This document shows, one piece after another, positions 48,263 through 57,945 of a stretch of DNA of 64,000 bases. Source of the stretch: Pseudidiomarina planktonica (GTDB lineage Bacteria > Pseudomonadota > Gammaproteobacteria > Enterobacterales > Alteromonadaceae). Positions within the stretch are counted from its first letter, which is position 1. The number at the start of each line of letters is the position of its first letter. Position numbers and translations under genes: made by a program. The notes below the pieces were generated by a model. That model was not told where the DNA came from and made no database searches. It saw only the letters and a list, made by a program, of their open reading frames with translations. The stretch covers positions 868,001 through 932,000 of the forward strand of contig NZ_FXWH01000001.1 in the NCBI RefSeq assembly GCF_900177775.1, written 5' to 3'.

Positions 48263-49573
48263 ATGTCGGCAAGTCAGCGTTTGCTAACTTCGCAAGGCGA
48301 ACGGATAGCAGTTGTGGCAGGCTTACGTACGCCATTTGCAAAACAAGCCACCTATTTTCATGGGGTGCCGGCGCTTAATCTTGGCCAAATGGTGGTGCAG
48401 GAGCTTATTAACCGCACCAGTTTGGATGTGAATGAGGTGCAGCAGTTAGTGTTCGGACAAGTAGTGCAAATGCCGTCAGCGCCAAACATTGCGCGAGAAA
48501 TTGTGCTTGGCACCAGCTTACCGGTAAATACCGACGCGTACAGTGTGTCACGCGCCTGTGCTACCAGTTTTCAGGCCACTGCAAACGTTATCGAAGCTAT
48601 GGTAGCCGGTAACATTGAAGTAGGCATCGCCGGTGGCGCAGATTCTTCCTCAGTGCTACCTATTGGCGTGTCTAAACGTTTAGCTCATGCTTTAGTTGAT
48701 TTGAACAAAGCGCGCTCATTTGGCCAAAAATTCAATATCATTAAAAGTTTGAAGTTACGTGATTTGGCTCCGGTACCGCCAGCTATTGCTGAATACAGCA
48801 CCGGCTTAAGCATGGGTGATACGGCCGAGCAAATGGCGAAAACCCATGGTATTAGCCGCGCCGATCAGGATGCCCTGGCGCATCGTTCGCATCAAAAAGC
48901 GCATGAAGCCTGGGAACAAAACTGGTTAGACGACGAGGTAATGACCGCGTACGCCGAACCTTACAAAGATTTTCTAAAACGCGACAACAACATTCGCGAC
49001 AACAGTGACCTGAAGGGCTACGAAAAGCTGCGCCCGGCCTTTGATCGCAAGCACGGCACCGTGACCGCCGCTAACAGCACACCATTAACCGATGGCGCGG
49101 CTGCAGTATTGTTAATGACCGAAAGTAAAGCCAAAGCCTTAGGTTATGAACCGCTAGGCTTTATTCGCAGCTATGCTTTCACCGCTATTGATGTTTGGCA
49201 TGACATGCTGATGGGTCCTTCCCACGCCACGCCAATAGCACTGGATCGCGCTGGGATGAAACTAGGCGACCTGGATTTAATTGATATGCATGAGGCCTTT
49301 GCCGCGCAAACCCTGGCCAACTTAAAAATGTTTGCCAGCAAAAAGTTTGCCGAAGAGAAATTGGGTCGCAGCGAAGCTATCGGCGAAGTGGATATGGACA
49401 AATTTAACGTATTGGGCGGGTCTATTGCTTATGGTCACCCATTTGCGGCAACCGGCGCGCGGATGATTACCCAAACGTTACGCGAGCTGAAACGTCGCGG
49501 TGGCGGTACTGCGCTAACAACTGCCTGCGCCGCCGGCGGGCTTGGCTCAGCAATGATTTTGGAGGCAAACTAA
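48263..49573 (+). CDS. fadI: 3-ketoacyl-CoA thiolase (FadI)
   Basis: A 436-residue thiolase that cleaves 3-ketoacyl-CoA in fatty-acid beta-oxidation. The acyl-accepting cysteine is Cys99 in [11 protein letters not shown]. The C-terminal catalytic residues lie in [31 protein letters not shown] and [13 protein letters not shown]. It has the same length as E. coli FadI, the thiolase of the FadI-FadJ trifunctional complex. The start has GAGGA upstream. fadJ begins on the last base of its stop codon (TAATG), so synthesis of both subunits is coupled. Confidence 0.95.
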   Translation: MSASQRLLTSQGERIAVVAGLRTPFAKQATYFHGVPALNLGQMVVQELINRTSLDVNEVQQLVFGQVVQMPSAPNIAREIVLGTSLPVNTDAYSVSRACATSFQATANVIEAMVAGNIEVGIAGGADSSSVLPIGVSKRLAHALVDLNKARSFGQKFNIIKSLKLRDLAPVPPAIAEYSTGLSMGDTAEQMAKTHGISRADQDALAHRSHQKAHEAWEQNWLDDEVMTAYAEPYKDFLKRDNNIRDNSDLKGYEKLRPAFDRKHGTVTAANSTPLTDGAAAVLLMTESKAKALGYEPLGFIRSYAFTAIDVWHDMLMGPSHATPIALDRAGMKLGDLDLIDMHEAFAAQTLANLKMFASKKFAEEKLGRSEAIGEVDMDKFNVLGGSIAYGHPFAATGARMITQTLRELKRRGGGTALTTACAAGGLGSAMILEAN

Positions 49574-51717
49574 TGAGTAACCAATCCGCATTTACCCTAA
49601 GCCACAGAGACGACGGCATTGCCGTGCTTACCATTGATGTGCCGGGTGAGTCAGTAAACACCTTGAAATCAAGTTTTGCTGACGAAGTGGCTACGGTTCT
49701 GAATGAGCTGGAAGACAAAAGCGACCTAAAAGGTGTTGTTGTTATTAGCGGCAAGCCGACTTCATTTGTTGCCGGTGCTGATATCAGCATGATCAACGAC
49801 TGTAAAACTGCAGGCGATGCTGAAAGTCTGGCTCGCCAAGGGCAGGCCATGTTTGACCGCATTGAGCAACTTCGTGTGCCTGTGGTAGCTGCTATTCATG
49901 GCTCATGCCTGGGTGGCGGACTCGAGTTGGCACTGGCGTGTCACTATCGGGTTTGTACCGATTCCGGCAAAACCGAATTGGGCGTGCCGGAAGTGAAGCT
50001 GGGCTTGTTGCCGGGCTCCGGTGGTACGCAACGTTTACCACGTTTGGTTGGCGTGCAAGAAGCCTTAGGCCTAATCCTTACTGGTAAAACATTACGACCA
50101 AAACAAGCTCGTAAAAAAGGTTTGGTAGACGAAGTTGTGCCTGAGAGCATTCTGCTGGAAGCCGCAGTTAAGCTGGCTTTGTCCAGCAAGGCGAAAGTTC
50201 AGAAAGCGAAACTGTCTACCGTTAATAAGTTACTTGAAGGTAATAGCTTCGGTCGTAACTTTATTTTCAAAAAAGCTGGTGAACAAGCGCAAAGCAAAGC
50301 CAAAGGTAACTACCCGGCCATTGATAAAATTATTGATGCGGTGCAGCACGGTCAAAGTGAAGGTTTTGAAGCCGGCTTAGAGCGTGAAGCACGTTCATTC
50401 GGTGAACTGGCGATGACACCTGAGTCTTTCCAGTTACGTGGTATTTTCTTCGCCACCACAGCAATGAAAAAAGAAACCTCATTCGGTGGTGAGAAACCCG
50501 GCAAAATCACCCGCGCTGGTGTGCTTGGCGGTGGTTTAATGGGGGGCGGTATTTCTTACGTTACCGCTGTGAAAGCAGGGGTTCCGGCCCGCATTAAAGA
50601 TATTGCTGAAGACGGTATTCGTCATGCACTGAAGTACAGCTATGACTTGCTGAACAAAAAAGTGAAGCGTGGTCATATGCGTCGCAGTGAAATGGAACGT
50701 GACATGCTACGCCTAAGTGGCAGCCTTGATTACACCGGTTTTGATCGCGTCGACATTGTGATGGAAGCGGTTTTTGAAGACTTAGATCTGAAACAGAAAA
50801 TGGTCGCTGACATTGAAACGCATGCAAAGAAGGATACTATCTTTGCGACCAATACCTCGAGCTTGCCAATTACTAAAATTGCGGCCAAGGCTGAGCGTCC
50901 GGAACAAGTTATCGGATTACATTATTTCTCACCAGTAGACAAAATGCCGCTGGCGGAAATTATTACCCACGCAAAAACGTCGGCTAAAACTATTGCTACG
51001 ACTGTTGCTTTTGCCAAGAAACAAGGCAAAACACCAATAGTAGTAAAAGATGGCGCCGGTTTTTATGTAAACCGTATCTTGGCGCCTTACATGAACGAAG
51101 CGGCCCGCCTGTTACTGGATGGCGCGTCTATTGAAGCCATTGATCGGGCGTTAGTGAAGTTTGGCTTCCCGGTTGGTCCTATTAAGCTAATGGACGAAGT
51201 CGGAATTGATATTGCTGCCAAAGTAGCGCCGATTTTAGCCGACGATTTAGGTGACCGTTTTGCGCCACCAGCGGCCTTCCAGAAGTTGCTGGACGACGAC
51301 CGTAAAGGTAAGAAAAACGGCAAAGGCTTTTACGACTATTCCGGCAAGTCGAAAGGTAAGTCGGTTGATAGCTCAGTGTATAAAGTGCTGGATGTGTCAC
51401 CGAAAGACGGCATGAGTGATAACGAAATTGCTCAGCGCTGCGTGCTGATGATGTTAAATGAAGCCGCTTACTGTCTGGACGAGGGTATTATTGCCAGCGC
51501 TCGGGACGGTGACATCGGTGCTATTTTCGGTATCGGTTTCCCACCGTTCAGAGGCGGACCTTTCCGTTATATGGATGCCCAGGGTGTTGCTAATATCGTG
51601 AGTGAGCTGCAGAAGTTAGAACAGCAACAAGGCGAGCGTTACAAGCCGGCGCCGGCGTTAGTGAAAATGGCAGAAGCAGGCGAAAGCTATTACGAAGACA
51701 AGCCTAAACAGTCTTAA
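49573..51717 (+). CDS. fadJ: Fatty-acid oxidation complex alpha subunit (FadJ)
   Basis: A 714-residue multifunctional enzyme. The N-terminal enoyl-CoA hydratase/isomerase domain (about 1-200) shows [28 protein letters not shown] and [21 protein letters not shown]. The central NAD-binding 3-hydroxyacyl-CoA dehydrogenase domain begins near residue 310 ([15 protein letters not shown]), followed by C-terminal dehydrogenase domains ([17 protein letters not shown]). Length and pairing with fadI match E. coli FadJ. It is followed by a strong terminator. Confidence 0.96.
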   Translation: MSNQSAFTLSHRDDGIAVLTIDVPGESVNTLKSSFADEVATVLNELEDKSDLKGVVVISGKPTSFVAGADISMINDCKTAGDAESLARQGQAMFDRIEQLRVPVVAAIHGSCLGGGLELALACHYRVCTDSGKTELGVPEVKLGLLPGSGGTQRLPRLVGVQEALGLILTGKTLRPKQARKKGLVDEVVPESILLEAAVKLALSSKAKVQKAKLSTVNKLLEGNSFGRNFIFKKAGEQAQSKAKGNYPAIDKIIDAVQHGQSEGFEAGLEREARSFGELAMTPESFQLRGIFFATTAMKKETSFGGEKPGKITRAGVLGGGLMGGGISYVTAVKAGVPARIKDIAEDGIRHALKYSYDLLNKKVKRGHMRRSEMERDMLRLSGSLDYTGFDRVDIVMEAVFEDLDLKQKMVADIETHAKKDTIFATNTSSLPITKIAAKAERPEQVIGLHYFSPVDKMPLAEIITHAKTSAKTIATTVAFAKKQGKTPIVVKDGAGFYVNRILAPYMNEAARLLLDGASIEAIDRALVKFGFPVGPIKLMDEVGIDIAAKVAPILADDLGDRFAPPAAFQKLLDDDRKGKKNGKGFYDYSGKSKGKSVDSSVYKVLDVSPKDGMSDNEIAQRCVLMMLNEAAYCLDEGIIASARDGDIGAIFGIGFPPFRGGPFRYMDAQGVANIVSELQKLEQQQGERYKPAPALVKMAEAGESYYEDKPKQS

Positions 51718-51760
51718 CTAGCGACCACCGCACTCTTGTCAGAAATTCAGCAAGGGAATT

Positions 51761-51791
51761 AAAAAAGCACACCTTCCGGTGTGCTTTTTTT
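51761..51791 (+). terminator. Rho-independent terminator after fadJ
   Basis: AAAAAAGCACACC and GGTGTGCTTTTTT form a perfect stem with a TTCC loop and a T-tail, 44 bases after the fadJ stop. The A-rich 5' side may also serve the convergent GGDEF-EAL gene. Confidence 0.9.
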
Positions 51792-51825
51792 ATGGCTGCA
51801 ACTAGCTGCAATCAGGCGCTTTAGA

Positions 51826-54489
51826 TTAAGCGCTCTCGGGCGTACTTTCCGGCACTACCCGAATGGCCAGCCGTTGCAATAACTCGCTGGCGGGCAGGGG
51901 TTTGGCGAACAAGAAGCCTTGCGCATATTCGCAGTTTAAGGTGCTGAGAATAGTGAGCTGGTCTTTGTTTTCAACGCCTTCGGCAACCACATGTAAGCCC
52001 AGGTTATGCGCCATGGCAATAATAGAGGCAACCATTTTACGGTCGCGCTCGGCCTGACTAATATCGTTAATAAAAGCTTTGTCTATTTTCAAAGTTTGTA
52101 TCGGGAAGCGTTTCAGGTAAGCCAGTGATGAGTAGCCAGTGCCAAAATCATCAAGTGCTAAATCAATGCCTTTAGTTTGCAAGTCGGTCATAATTTCGAT
52201 GGCGCGTTCCGGATCTTCCATCAATACGCCTTCGGTAATTTCAAGTTCAAGATGTTCTGGTGCCATGCCTTCCGCATTTAGAATACGGGTGACGCGTGCG
52301 GATAAATCAGGCTGCATAAACTGCCGTGCTGATAGGTTCACCGCGACCCGGCCACTTACTAACCCTTGTTCAACCCACTGTTTCATATCACGACACGCTT
52401 GTTGTAATACGCGTTCGCCAAGCTCAATAATAAGACCTGTTTCTTCAGCCAGTGGAATAAAATCAACCGGGTTAATCATGCCCACGCCTGGAATATTTAA
52501 CCGTGCCAGTGCCTCTAAGCCGACGAACTGGCGGTCTTTCAACGCCAGCTTAGGCTGATAATGCACCTCCACATGACCGTCCCGAAGTGCCTGACGTAAC
52601 TGGTTTTCAAGCTTCAAACGTCGTACTGCACTTTGGTTCATGGATTCGTTAAAGAACTGATAGCCATTACCACCACGACGCTTGGCGTGGTACATGGCGG
52701 TATCTGCGTTCTGTAGTAATTCCTGCGACGAGTTACCGTCATTCGGATACGCCACAATACCGACCGAACTACTGACTACCAAATCACCGTCACTTAAGGC
52801 AAACGGCTGGGCCAGGCTGTCGTTCACACGCTTAGCAATGGAGGTAATGATGTTTAAGTCGGAGGTGTCTTCCAGTATCAAGCTGAATTCGTCACCACCG
52901 AGGCGATAAAGTGTATCTTGCGGGCGGCCGACTTCAGCCAGTCGTTCAGCAACCTGACACAACAACTGGTCACCAACTTCGTGACCGAGTGAATCATTAA
53001 TCTTTTTAAAGTTATCTAAATCAAAAACCAGCAGCGCATGCTGAATGCGCTTACGAACCAGATTCGAATGGCTCACTTGGAAATACGAGCGGTTGGGCAG
53101 GCCAGTTAAGGTATCGGTATTGGCCAAACGGCGTAATTCACGTTCGGACTGCTTACGGTCAGTGATATCTGAAAAACTGGCAACATAGTGCGAGGTGTGA
53201 CCGGTGTCGTCGCGCACGGCATCTATGGTCAGTTCCATTTGATAAGTTTGTTCGTCTTTGCGCAGATCTTCAATTTCACCATGCCAGCTGCCGTGTTGGG
53301 CTAACTGACGTTTTATTTGTTCAATGTATTCTTGATTGTATAACTTAAAGCGCAAGGGTTTACCCAGCATAGACTCGCGGCTATAGCCGGTAATACGCTG
53401 GAACGACCTATTGGTTTCAATCACCCGAAAACGATTATCGTAAATGCAAACACCATCGGATATGTTGGTGATAGAAGCGGCCAGCATTTTTAGTCGTTCT
53501 TCAGCAGCAACAATACTGCTAACGTCCTTCATGGTGCCGGTCATGCGCAACGGCTGTCCTTGCTCGTTTCGCTCAACTACTTTGCCGCGGTCCAATAACC
53601 ACAACCAGTCGTCCTGCACCCGTACCCGGTAGGTAATTTCAAAGTGCGGAGTTTGCTCATCCAGGTGAGATTGTAGTGCGGTGCGGACTTTATTAAGGTC
53701 ATGGGGATGAATGTTACTCATTGCATCTTTATGACCCGCTCGCTTTCCATCTAAGGGGAAGTCGGCAAAGTGAGTCCAGATGTTGTGCCGGTATACCGCA
53801 CCAGTAACAATGTCCCAATCCCACAACTGGTCGCCACTACCCCATAGGCTGAGCTTCAAGCGTTCTTCACTGGCTCTGAGTTGACTAGAGGCCTGGCGGC
53901 GGCCACGTAAGTTATTTACTAGTATAAATAACAAGGCTAGTGCAGCTAGTACATAGGCACTGATAGCCCATACCGTTAACCACCACGGTGTTTCTACTAC
54001 CAGCTTCAGTTCACGTAAGGCACCCCAATTGGTACCGTCGCTCGCTGCTTGCAGTTGCAAGTTATACTCGCCGAAGCTGAGATTGGTATAAGTGGCTCTG
54101 GGGCTATCTGCATCGGTATAAACCCAACTGTCGTTGAAACCGAGTAAGCGGTATCTGTAACTAAGCAGGGCATTACTCGGAGTTGGATTAAGCGTAGTAA
54201 ATTCAAAACTTATGGGATTATTGGTTGCTGGAACAAATAATTGCGTTGCATCGTAAAGGGGAACGCTATTGCGCTCATCGAGCTGTTCAACGGCAACCGG
54301 CTCATTCCCTTGTCGGACAGCTATTAACGCAACTGCCGAGCTGTCTGCCGCGCTGGTTTGCATCACCATCGGCAGTGCCGTGGCAGAGTGCACAGGAATC
54401 ATTAAGGCACAAACGATTACCAGCAAATGAGTAGCCGTTCGCCATGGTATAAACCATGCTCGCCCTGTTTGATTTGGGGATTCCCGCAC
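51826..54489 (-). CDS. Membrane Y_Y_Y-PAS-PAS-GGDEF-EAL cyclic di-GMP protein
   Basis: An 887-residue membrane protein. A signal-like helix (about 20-38) is followed by a periplasmic Y_Y_Y-type beta domain (about 85-165, YRLLGFNDSWVYTD, YTNLSFGEYNLQLQA), a membrane helix (about 168-190), two PAS domains (about 205-325 and 335-455), GGDEF and EAL. The cyclase signature RLGGDEF and the phosphodiesterase motifs (GLEALARLN, ELEITEG, DDFGTGYSSLAYL, VAEGVEN) are all intact, so it could both make and break cyclic di-GMP. The beta-propeller that normally precedes Y_Y_Y is missing. The start is GTG with GAGG seven bases upstream. Confidence 0.9.
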   Translation of the reverse strand: MRESPNQTGRAWFIPWRTATHLLVIVCALMIPVHSATALPMVMQTSAADSSAVALIAVRQGNEPVAVEQLDERNSVPLYDATQLFVPATNNPISFEFTTLNPTPSNALLSYRYRLLGFNDSWVYTDADSPRATYTNLSFGEYNLQLQAASDGTNWGALRELKLVVETPWWLTVWAISAYVLAALALLFILVNNLRGRRQASSQLRASEERLKLSLWGSGDQLWDWDIVTGAVYRHNIWTHFADFPLDGKRAGHKDAMSNIHPHDLNKVRTALQSHLDEQTPHFEITYRVRVQDDWLWLLDRGKVVERNEQGQPLRMTGTMKDVSSIVAAEERLKMLAASITNISDGVCIYDNRFRVIETNRSFQRITGYSRESMLGKPLRFKLYNQEYIEQIKRQLAQHGSWHGEIEDLRKDEQTYQMELTIDAVRDDTGHTSHYVASFSDITDRKQSERELRRLANTDTLTGLPNRSYFQVSHSNLVRKRIQHALLVFDLDNFKKINDSLGHEVGDQLLCQVAERLAEVGRPQDTLYRLGGDEFSLILEDTSDLNIITSIAKRVNDSLAQPFALSDGDLVVSSSVGIVAYPNDGNSSQELLQNADTAMYHAKRRGGNGYQFFNESMNQSAVRRLKLENQLRQALRDGHVEVHYQPKLALKDRQFVGLEALARLNIPGVGMINPVDFIPLAEETGLIIELGERVLQQACRDMKQWVEQGLVSGRVAVNLSARQFMQPDLSARVTRILNAEGMAPEHLELEITEGVLMEDPERAIEIMTDLQTKGIDLALDDFGTGYSSLAYLKRFPIQTLKIDKAFINDISQAERDRKMVASIIAMAHNLGLHVVAEGVENKDQLTILSTLNCEYAQGFLFAKPLPASELLQRLAIRVVPESTPESA

Positions 54490-54553
54490 GCAACATCCTC
54501 GACAGGCTGTTTCTACAGCTCTTATAGTTTGTTAAGAACTAGTAAATTAGCGG

Positions 54554-54591
54554 ATTAAAGCCAAGCTGTCAAAGGCCGTGTGGCCTTGGCT
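54554..54591 (-). terminator. Possible terminator after the M16 peptidase gene
   Basis: On the minus strand AGCCAAG pairs with CTTGGCT around a nested GGCC/GGCC pairing, followed by TTAAT. The T-run is short. Confidence 0.4.
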
Positions 54592-54595
54592 GCGG

Positions 54596-57319
54596 TTAAT
54601 TTCGTTCAGTTGGCTTAGCTTCGGTGTGCAACCAGATTTCTGCGCTATTATCGCGCAAATTCTGGCGCGCAAAATCGAGCATTTGTTTCGGCTGCCAATC
54701 AATAACCGCTTGTGCTAATTGCTCGAGCCGTGAAAAATCATGATCAAACTGAGTAATGGAGCTCCATAGCCGCTGACTACGGATGCGTAGGTTCGGATCC
54801 TGATCACGCAATTGACGAACTAAACTTTGCTGAGCTGCAGTCCAGCCTTCGGCTAAAAAGTCGGGCAGTTCCGTTAAAAACGACTCGGCGAAGCTGGCCA
54901 GACAGCTGCGTAGTTTACTCACCGAGGCTGTGGGAGACTGCACGTACATTAAAATGCCCGGCACTTGTTGCATAGGTAAGTAATTACTACCTACCAGATA
55001 GCCCAGTTGCTGTTCGGTGCGTAGCTGATTGAATATTTCCGGACTAATAAACTGGTTTAACAACATAAAACCAGCTTGCTCATGAATGTCGGCGTTGCCG
55101 CCTTGTACGAACCAAAGCAAAGCACTGTCACTATGGGAACTGGTTGCCGCGCGTTGTTCACAAACCCCGCGGGTGAGCATGCGCGGCGGTATTGCAGCGT
55201 TCAACGGGGCTTGCTCGGCTAGCCGGAAGGTATCGGTTAGCACTTGCGCAATGTTATCTACTGCGGTTGCCGGCACATCGCCATGGCATAACAGATCAAC
55301 ATTTAACTGTTCGAAGAACTGACCCGTAATATCTTCAAAGCTATTAAAATCTGTTTGCTTTAGTTCCACCGCCAACTCATCCATTCGGAAGCTACCGGGT
55401 TGCAGATAGAAGTTTAACTCTGCAAATAACTTATTCATTGGTTTATGAGTGTGCGCACTGCGCCAATTGCTAATCAGCTTTTGGCGTAGTGCCTGCCAGC
55501 GTTTAGGGTCGGGTAGCAGGCTACGCATGCATTCCACCACTTGCTCCAGTAACTTCACCTGCGCCGGCGAAAACCCAGCAATATGCAAAGTTACGCCGCG
55601 TTGCTGTGGATATAAATTAAAATGCAAACCGGCAATTTCGGCGTCGTAACAGCGCTCATTAAGTTCATCCAGAATTAACTCGCACCAGAGTCTGGCGTTG
55701 GCAAAATTCTTCGCACTCTGAGCAACTTCGGGCAACAAAAAGCCAGCATAGATATGCCCTTTGGGCTGGCGAAAGTCGGGGTCTTGCAAGTGCCAGATGC
55801 GAAGCGCTTTATTTATAGTAAACAACTTCGGGTTCGTGCTTGTAGAGGAGCTATCCTCGAGTGGATGCGCGTCTAACTGGCCGCTAATAAACTCATTTTT
55901 GCTTGGTAAACTGGCACTAAAATCTGCCGGCTCTTGCTTAAACAGTTGCAGCCGGGAACGGCTGAAAGGCTTAATACTGTATGGCGTGTGGTAAAGCTCA
56001 GTGACCTTGTCAGTGGGTAACGCCCGATGGATAATCGTCATGCGCAAGCGTTCCGGTTGCAGCAACTCTAAAAATTCACGAGCTTTGTGTTTGTTCAGGC
56101 CGTCCATGCGGTAGTCGCCGTAAATCACATCTTCCGCTTTATAATGCTGAGCATTTACCGCTAGCTGGCTAGCCAATTCAACCGTGCGCACTGGTTCGTG
56201 ATAGCGGAAATTCAGTTCCACTAACTGTTTACGTTCTTGATAACGCCAGTCGTCAATACCGGTTGCAGCAATGAGTCGAATGTAAGCAAATACCCACCGC
56301 ACAATTTCATCAATGTGCTGTAAACCTTCTTCAGTGAGCTGCAAATTGATATTGAAATCTTTAAAGTTAGAGCCGCTGATACCACCACCGGCAGATAGGC
56401 TATTAACCCAGTCGCGTTGACGAAGTGCCGAATACAAACTGGCCGGCCCTTCGTAACCAATAATGTGCGCAATAAAACTGGTAGTTTTATAGGCATAGTC
56501 ATTATCGATGGCGGGCAGTGGGAACGACAGTATTAAGCGGCGCGCATCTTTTACCGGCTGCACGTGCATTTCAACACCCAATTGTTCGGGTAGATACAGC
56601 GGCTCCGACAACTTCTGCTTGGGCGAGTCTTCGCGTTGAATAGGTTCAAAATGGGCTGCCGCCAGCTGTGCTAATTGATCCAGACTTTGTGGTCCGGCTA
56701 ACACCAGCCGCATACGCTGGGAGCGATAGTGCTCAGCAAAGAACGCCCGCAGTTGTTGTACCAACGGCAAGTTTTTTTGATCACGCAAGGTGGTTAAGTT
56801 ACCAACCGAGAACTTACTAAATGGATGAGCCGGATTAGCGGTTGCTTTGTGCACCTGATACAAACGTCTTAGCTCATCGTTGAGCTTTAACCGGTACTCT
56901 GATTCAACCGCCTGACGTTCTTTTTCAACCCACTCCTGGGCTAGCAAAGGCTGGTAGAAAAATCGGGCAAAACGATCCAAAGCTGCATCAAGCTGGTCGT
57001 GTTGAATAGAGAAGTAAAAGCTGGTGTATTCGGTGCCAGTCCAGGCGTTGTGATGGCCGCCGTAGGTACTGATAAAGTTTTGGTAGGCTTCGGGGTCGGG
57101 ATACCCCTCGGTACCTAAAAAAAGCATGTGTTCCAGGAAGTGGGCTAGGCCCTGGCTTTCTTGAGGATCATCAAAATGGCCGGCATGAATGGACATTGCA
57201 GCCGCTGCCTGATCGGCATCAGCCTCATGAATACATAGCACTTCCAGTTTGTTGTTAAGCTGGATTAAGCGGTAGTCGCGCTCATCGGTCGGACTTTTTA
57301 TAAGTGCCGGTAGTTGCAT
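54596..57319 (-). CDS. M16 family zinc peptidase (pitrilysin/insulinase-like)
   Basis: A 907-residue zinc metallopeptidase of the insulinase/pitrilysin group. The inverted zinc motif HFLEH (60-64) and the third ligand (Glu141 in AVESEY) are intact in the N-terminal catalytic domain. Three further M16 domains follow, of which the later ones lack the zinc site, as usual. Unlike E. coli PtrA (about 962 residues) I see no signal peptide, so it may be cytoplasmic. I start it at the ATG at 57319, which has GAGGAA upstream; a TTG 12 bases earlier is in frame. Confidence 0.92.
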   Translation of the reverse strand: MQLPALIKSPTDERDYRLIQLNNKLEVLCIHEADADQAAAAMSIHAGHFDDPQESQGLAHFLEHMLFLGTEGYPDPEAYQNFISTYGGHHNAWTGTEYTSFYFSIQHDQLDAALDRFARFFYQPLLAQEWVEKERQAVESEYRLKLNDELRRLYQVHKATANPAHPFSKFSVGNLTTLRDQKNLPLVQQLRAFFAEHYRSQRMRLVLAGPQSLDQLAQLAAAHFEPIQREDSPKQKLSEPLYLPEQLGVEMHVQPVKDARRLILSFPLPAIDNDYAYKTTSFIAHIIGYEGPASLYSALRQRDWVNSLSAGGGISGSNFKDFNINLQLTEEGLQHIDEIVRWVFAYIRLIAATGIDDWRYQERKQLVELNFRYHEPVRTVELASQLAVNAQHYKAEDVIYGDYRMDGLNKHKAREFLELLQPERLRMTIIHRALPTDKVTELYHTPYSIKPFSRSRLQLFKQEPADFSASLPSKNEFISGQLDAHPLEDSSSTSTNPKLFTINKALRIWHLQDPDFRQPKGHIYAGFLLPEVAQSAKNFANARLWCELILDELNERCYDAEIAGLHFNLYPQQRGVTLHIAGFSPAQVKLLEQVVECMRSLLPDPKRWQALRQKLISNWRSAHTHKPMNKLFAELNFYLQPGSFRMDELAVELKQTDFNSFEDITGQFFEQLNVDLLCHGDVPATAVDNIAQVLTDTFRLAEQAPLNAAIPPRMLTRGVCEQRAATSSHSDSALLWFVQGGNADIHEQAGFMLLNQFISPEIFNQLRTEQQLGYLVGSNYLPMQQVPGILMYVQSPTASVSKLRSCLASFAESFLTELPDFLAEGWTAAQQSLVRQLRDQDPNLRIRSQRLWSSITQFDHDFSRLEQLAQAVIDWQPKQMLDFARQNLRDNSAEIWLHTEAKPTERN

Positions 57320-57392
57320 AAACTTCCTCAATTAATCATGAATGACCAGCTAAGGTGCGCTTATACAAGCCCGGCACACTAGTATCAAAACC

Positions 57393-57740
57393 TTATTGAT
57401 CTAAAGGCACATCGAAGTTCTCAGGTGTATCATAATCACCGCTTAAGGTTGCTAACTGGCCGTCGGCAAACTCAATAATCAACTCACGTCTTACGATGTC
57501 GCCTTTACCTGGGTTCATGTGGTAAAGGTAATGCCAAGTATCTTCAACAAAGACATTTTTGGCAACTGGTGTACCTAATACGTATTGAACTTGTTCTTTG
57601 CTCATTCCAATACGTAATTTATCGACATCACGTTGTTCCAGGTAATTGCCCTGCGGCACATTAATACGATAAACCAGATTATCAAAAACCGAGCATCCAC
57701 TTAACACAAGTAATGCGGCGCCCAAGATGACTGCTTTCAT
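57393..57740 (-). CDS. bamE: Outer-membrane assembly lipoprotein BamE
   Basis: A 115-residue lipoprotein of the SmpA/OmlA family, a part of the BAM complex that inserts beta-barrel proteins in the outer membrane. The lipobox is LVLSGC (Cys16). The BamE fold is marked by QGNYLEQRDVDKLRIGMSKEQV, YVLGTPVAKNVF and DTWHYLYHM. It lies downstream of recN, as in E. coli (nadK-recN-bamE). The 205-base gap before it (57741-57945) holds no motif I can support. Confidence 0.94.
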   Translation of the reverse strand: MKAVILGAALLVLSGCSVFDNLVYRINVPQGNYLEQRDVDKLRIGMSKEQVQYVLGTPVAKNVFVEDTWHYLYHMNPGKGDIVRRELIIEFADGQLATLSGDYDTPENFDVPLDQ

Positions 57741-57945
57741 AAATTCCTGCTGTGGTTGGTAATTAGAAAAAATTTAGTGCCGTAATCCAACAAACTGGAC
57801 TCTGCAGAGCATGATTTCGTTCATGGTTGCGTAACAGGCAGCGATATATGGTTGCTGAATGATAAACAAAGCACTCCGGAAAGGCTACCGTAAAACATCC
57901 AAACGCGATTTAGTGGACATAATTCGATAGCGTAAGTTCCGGCTC

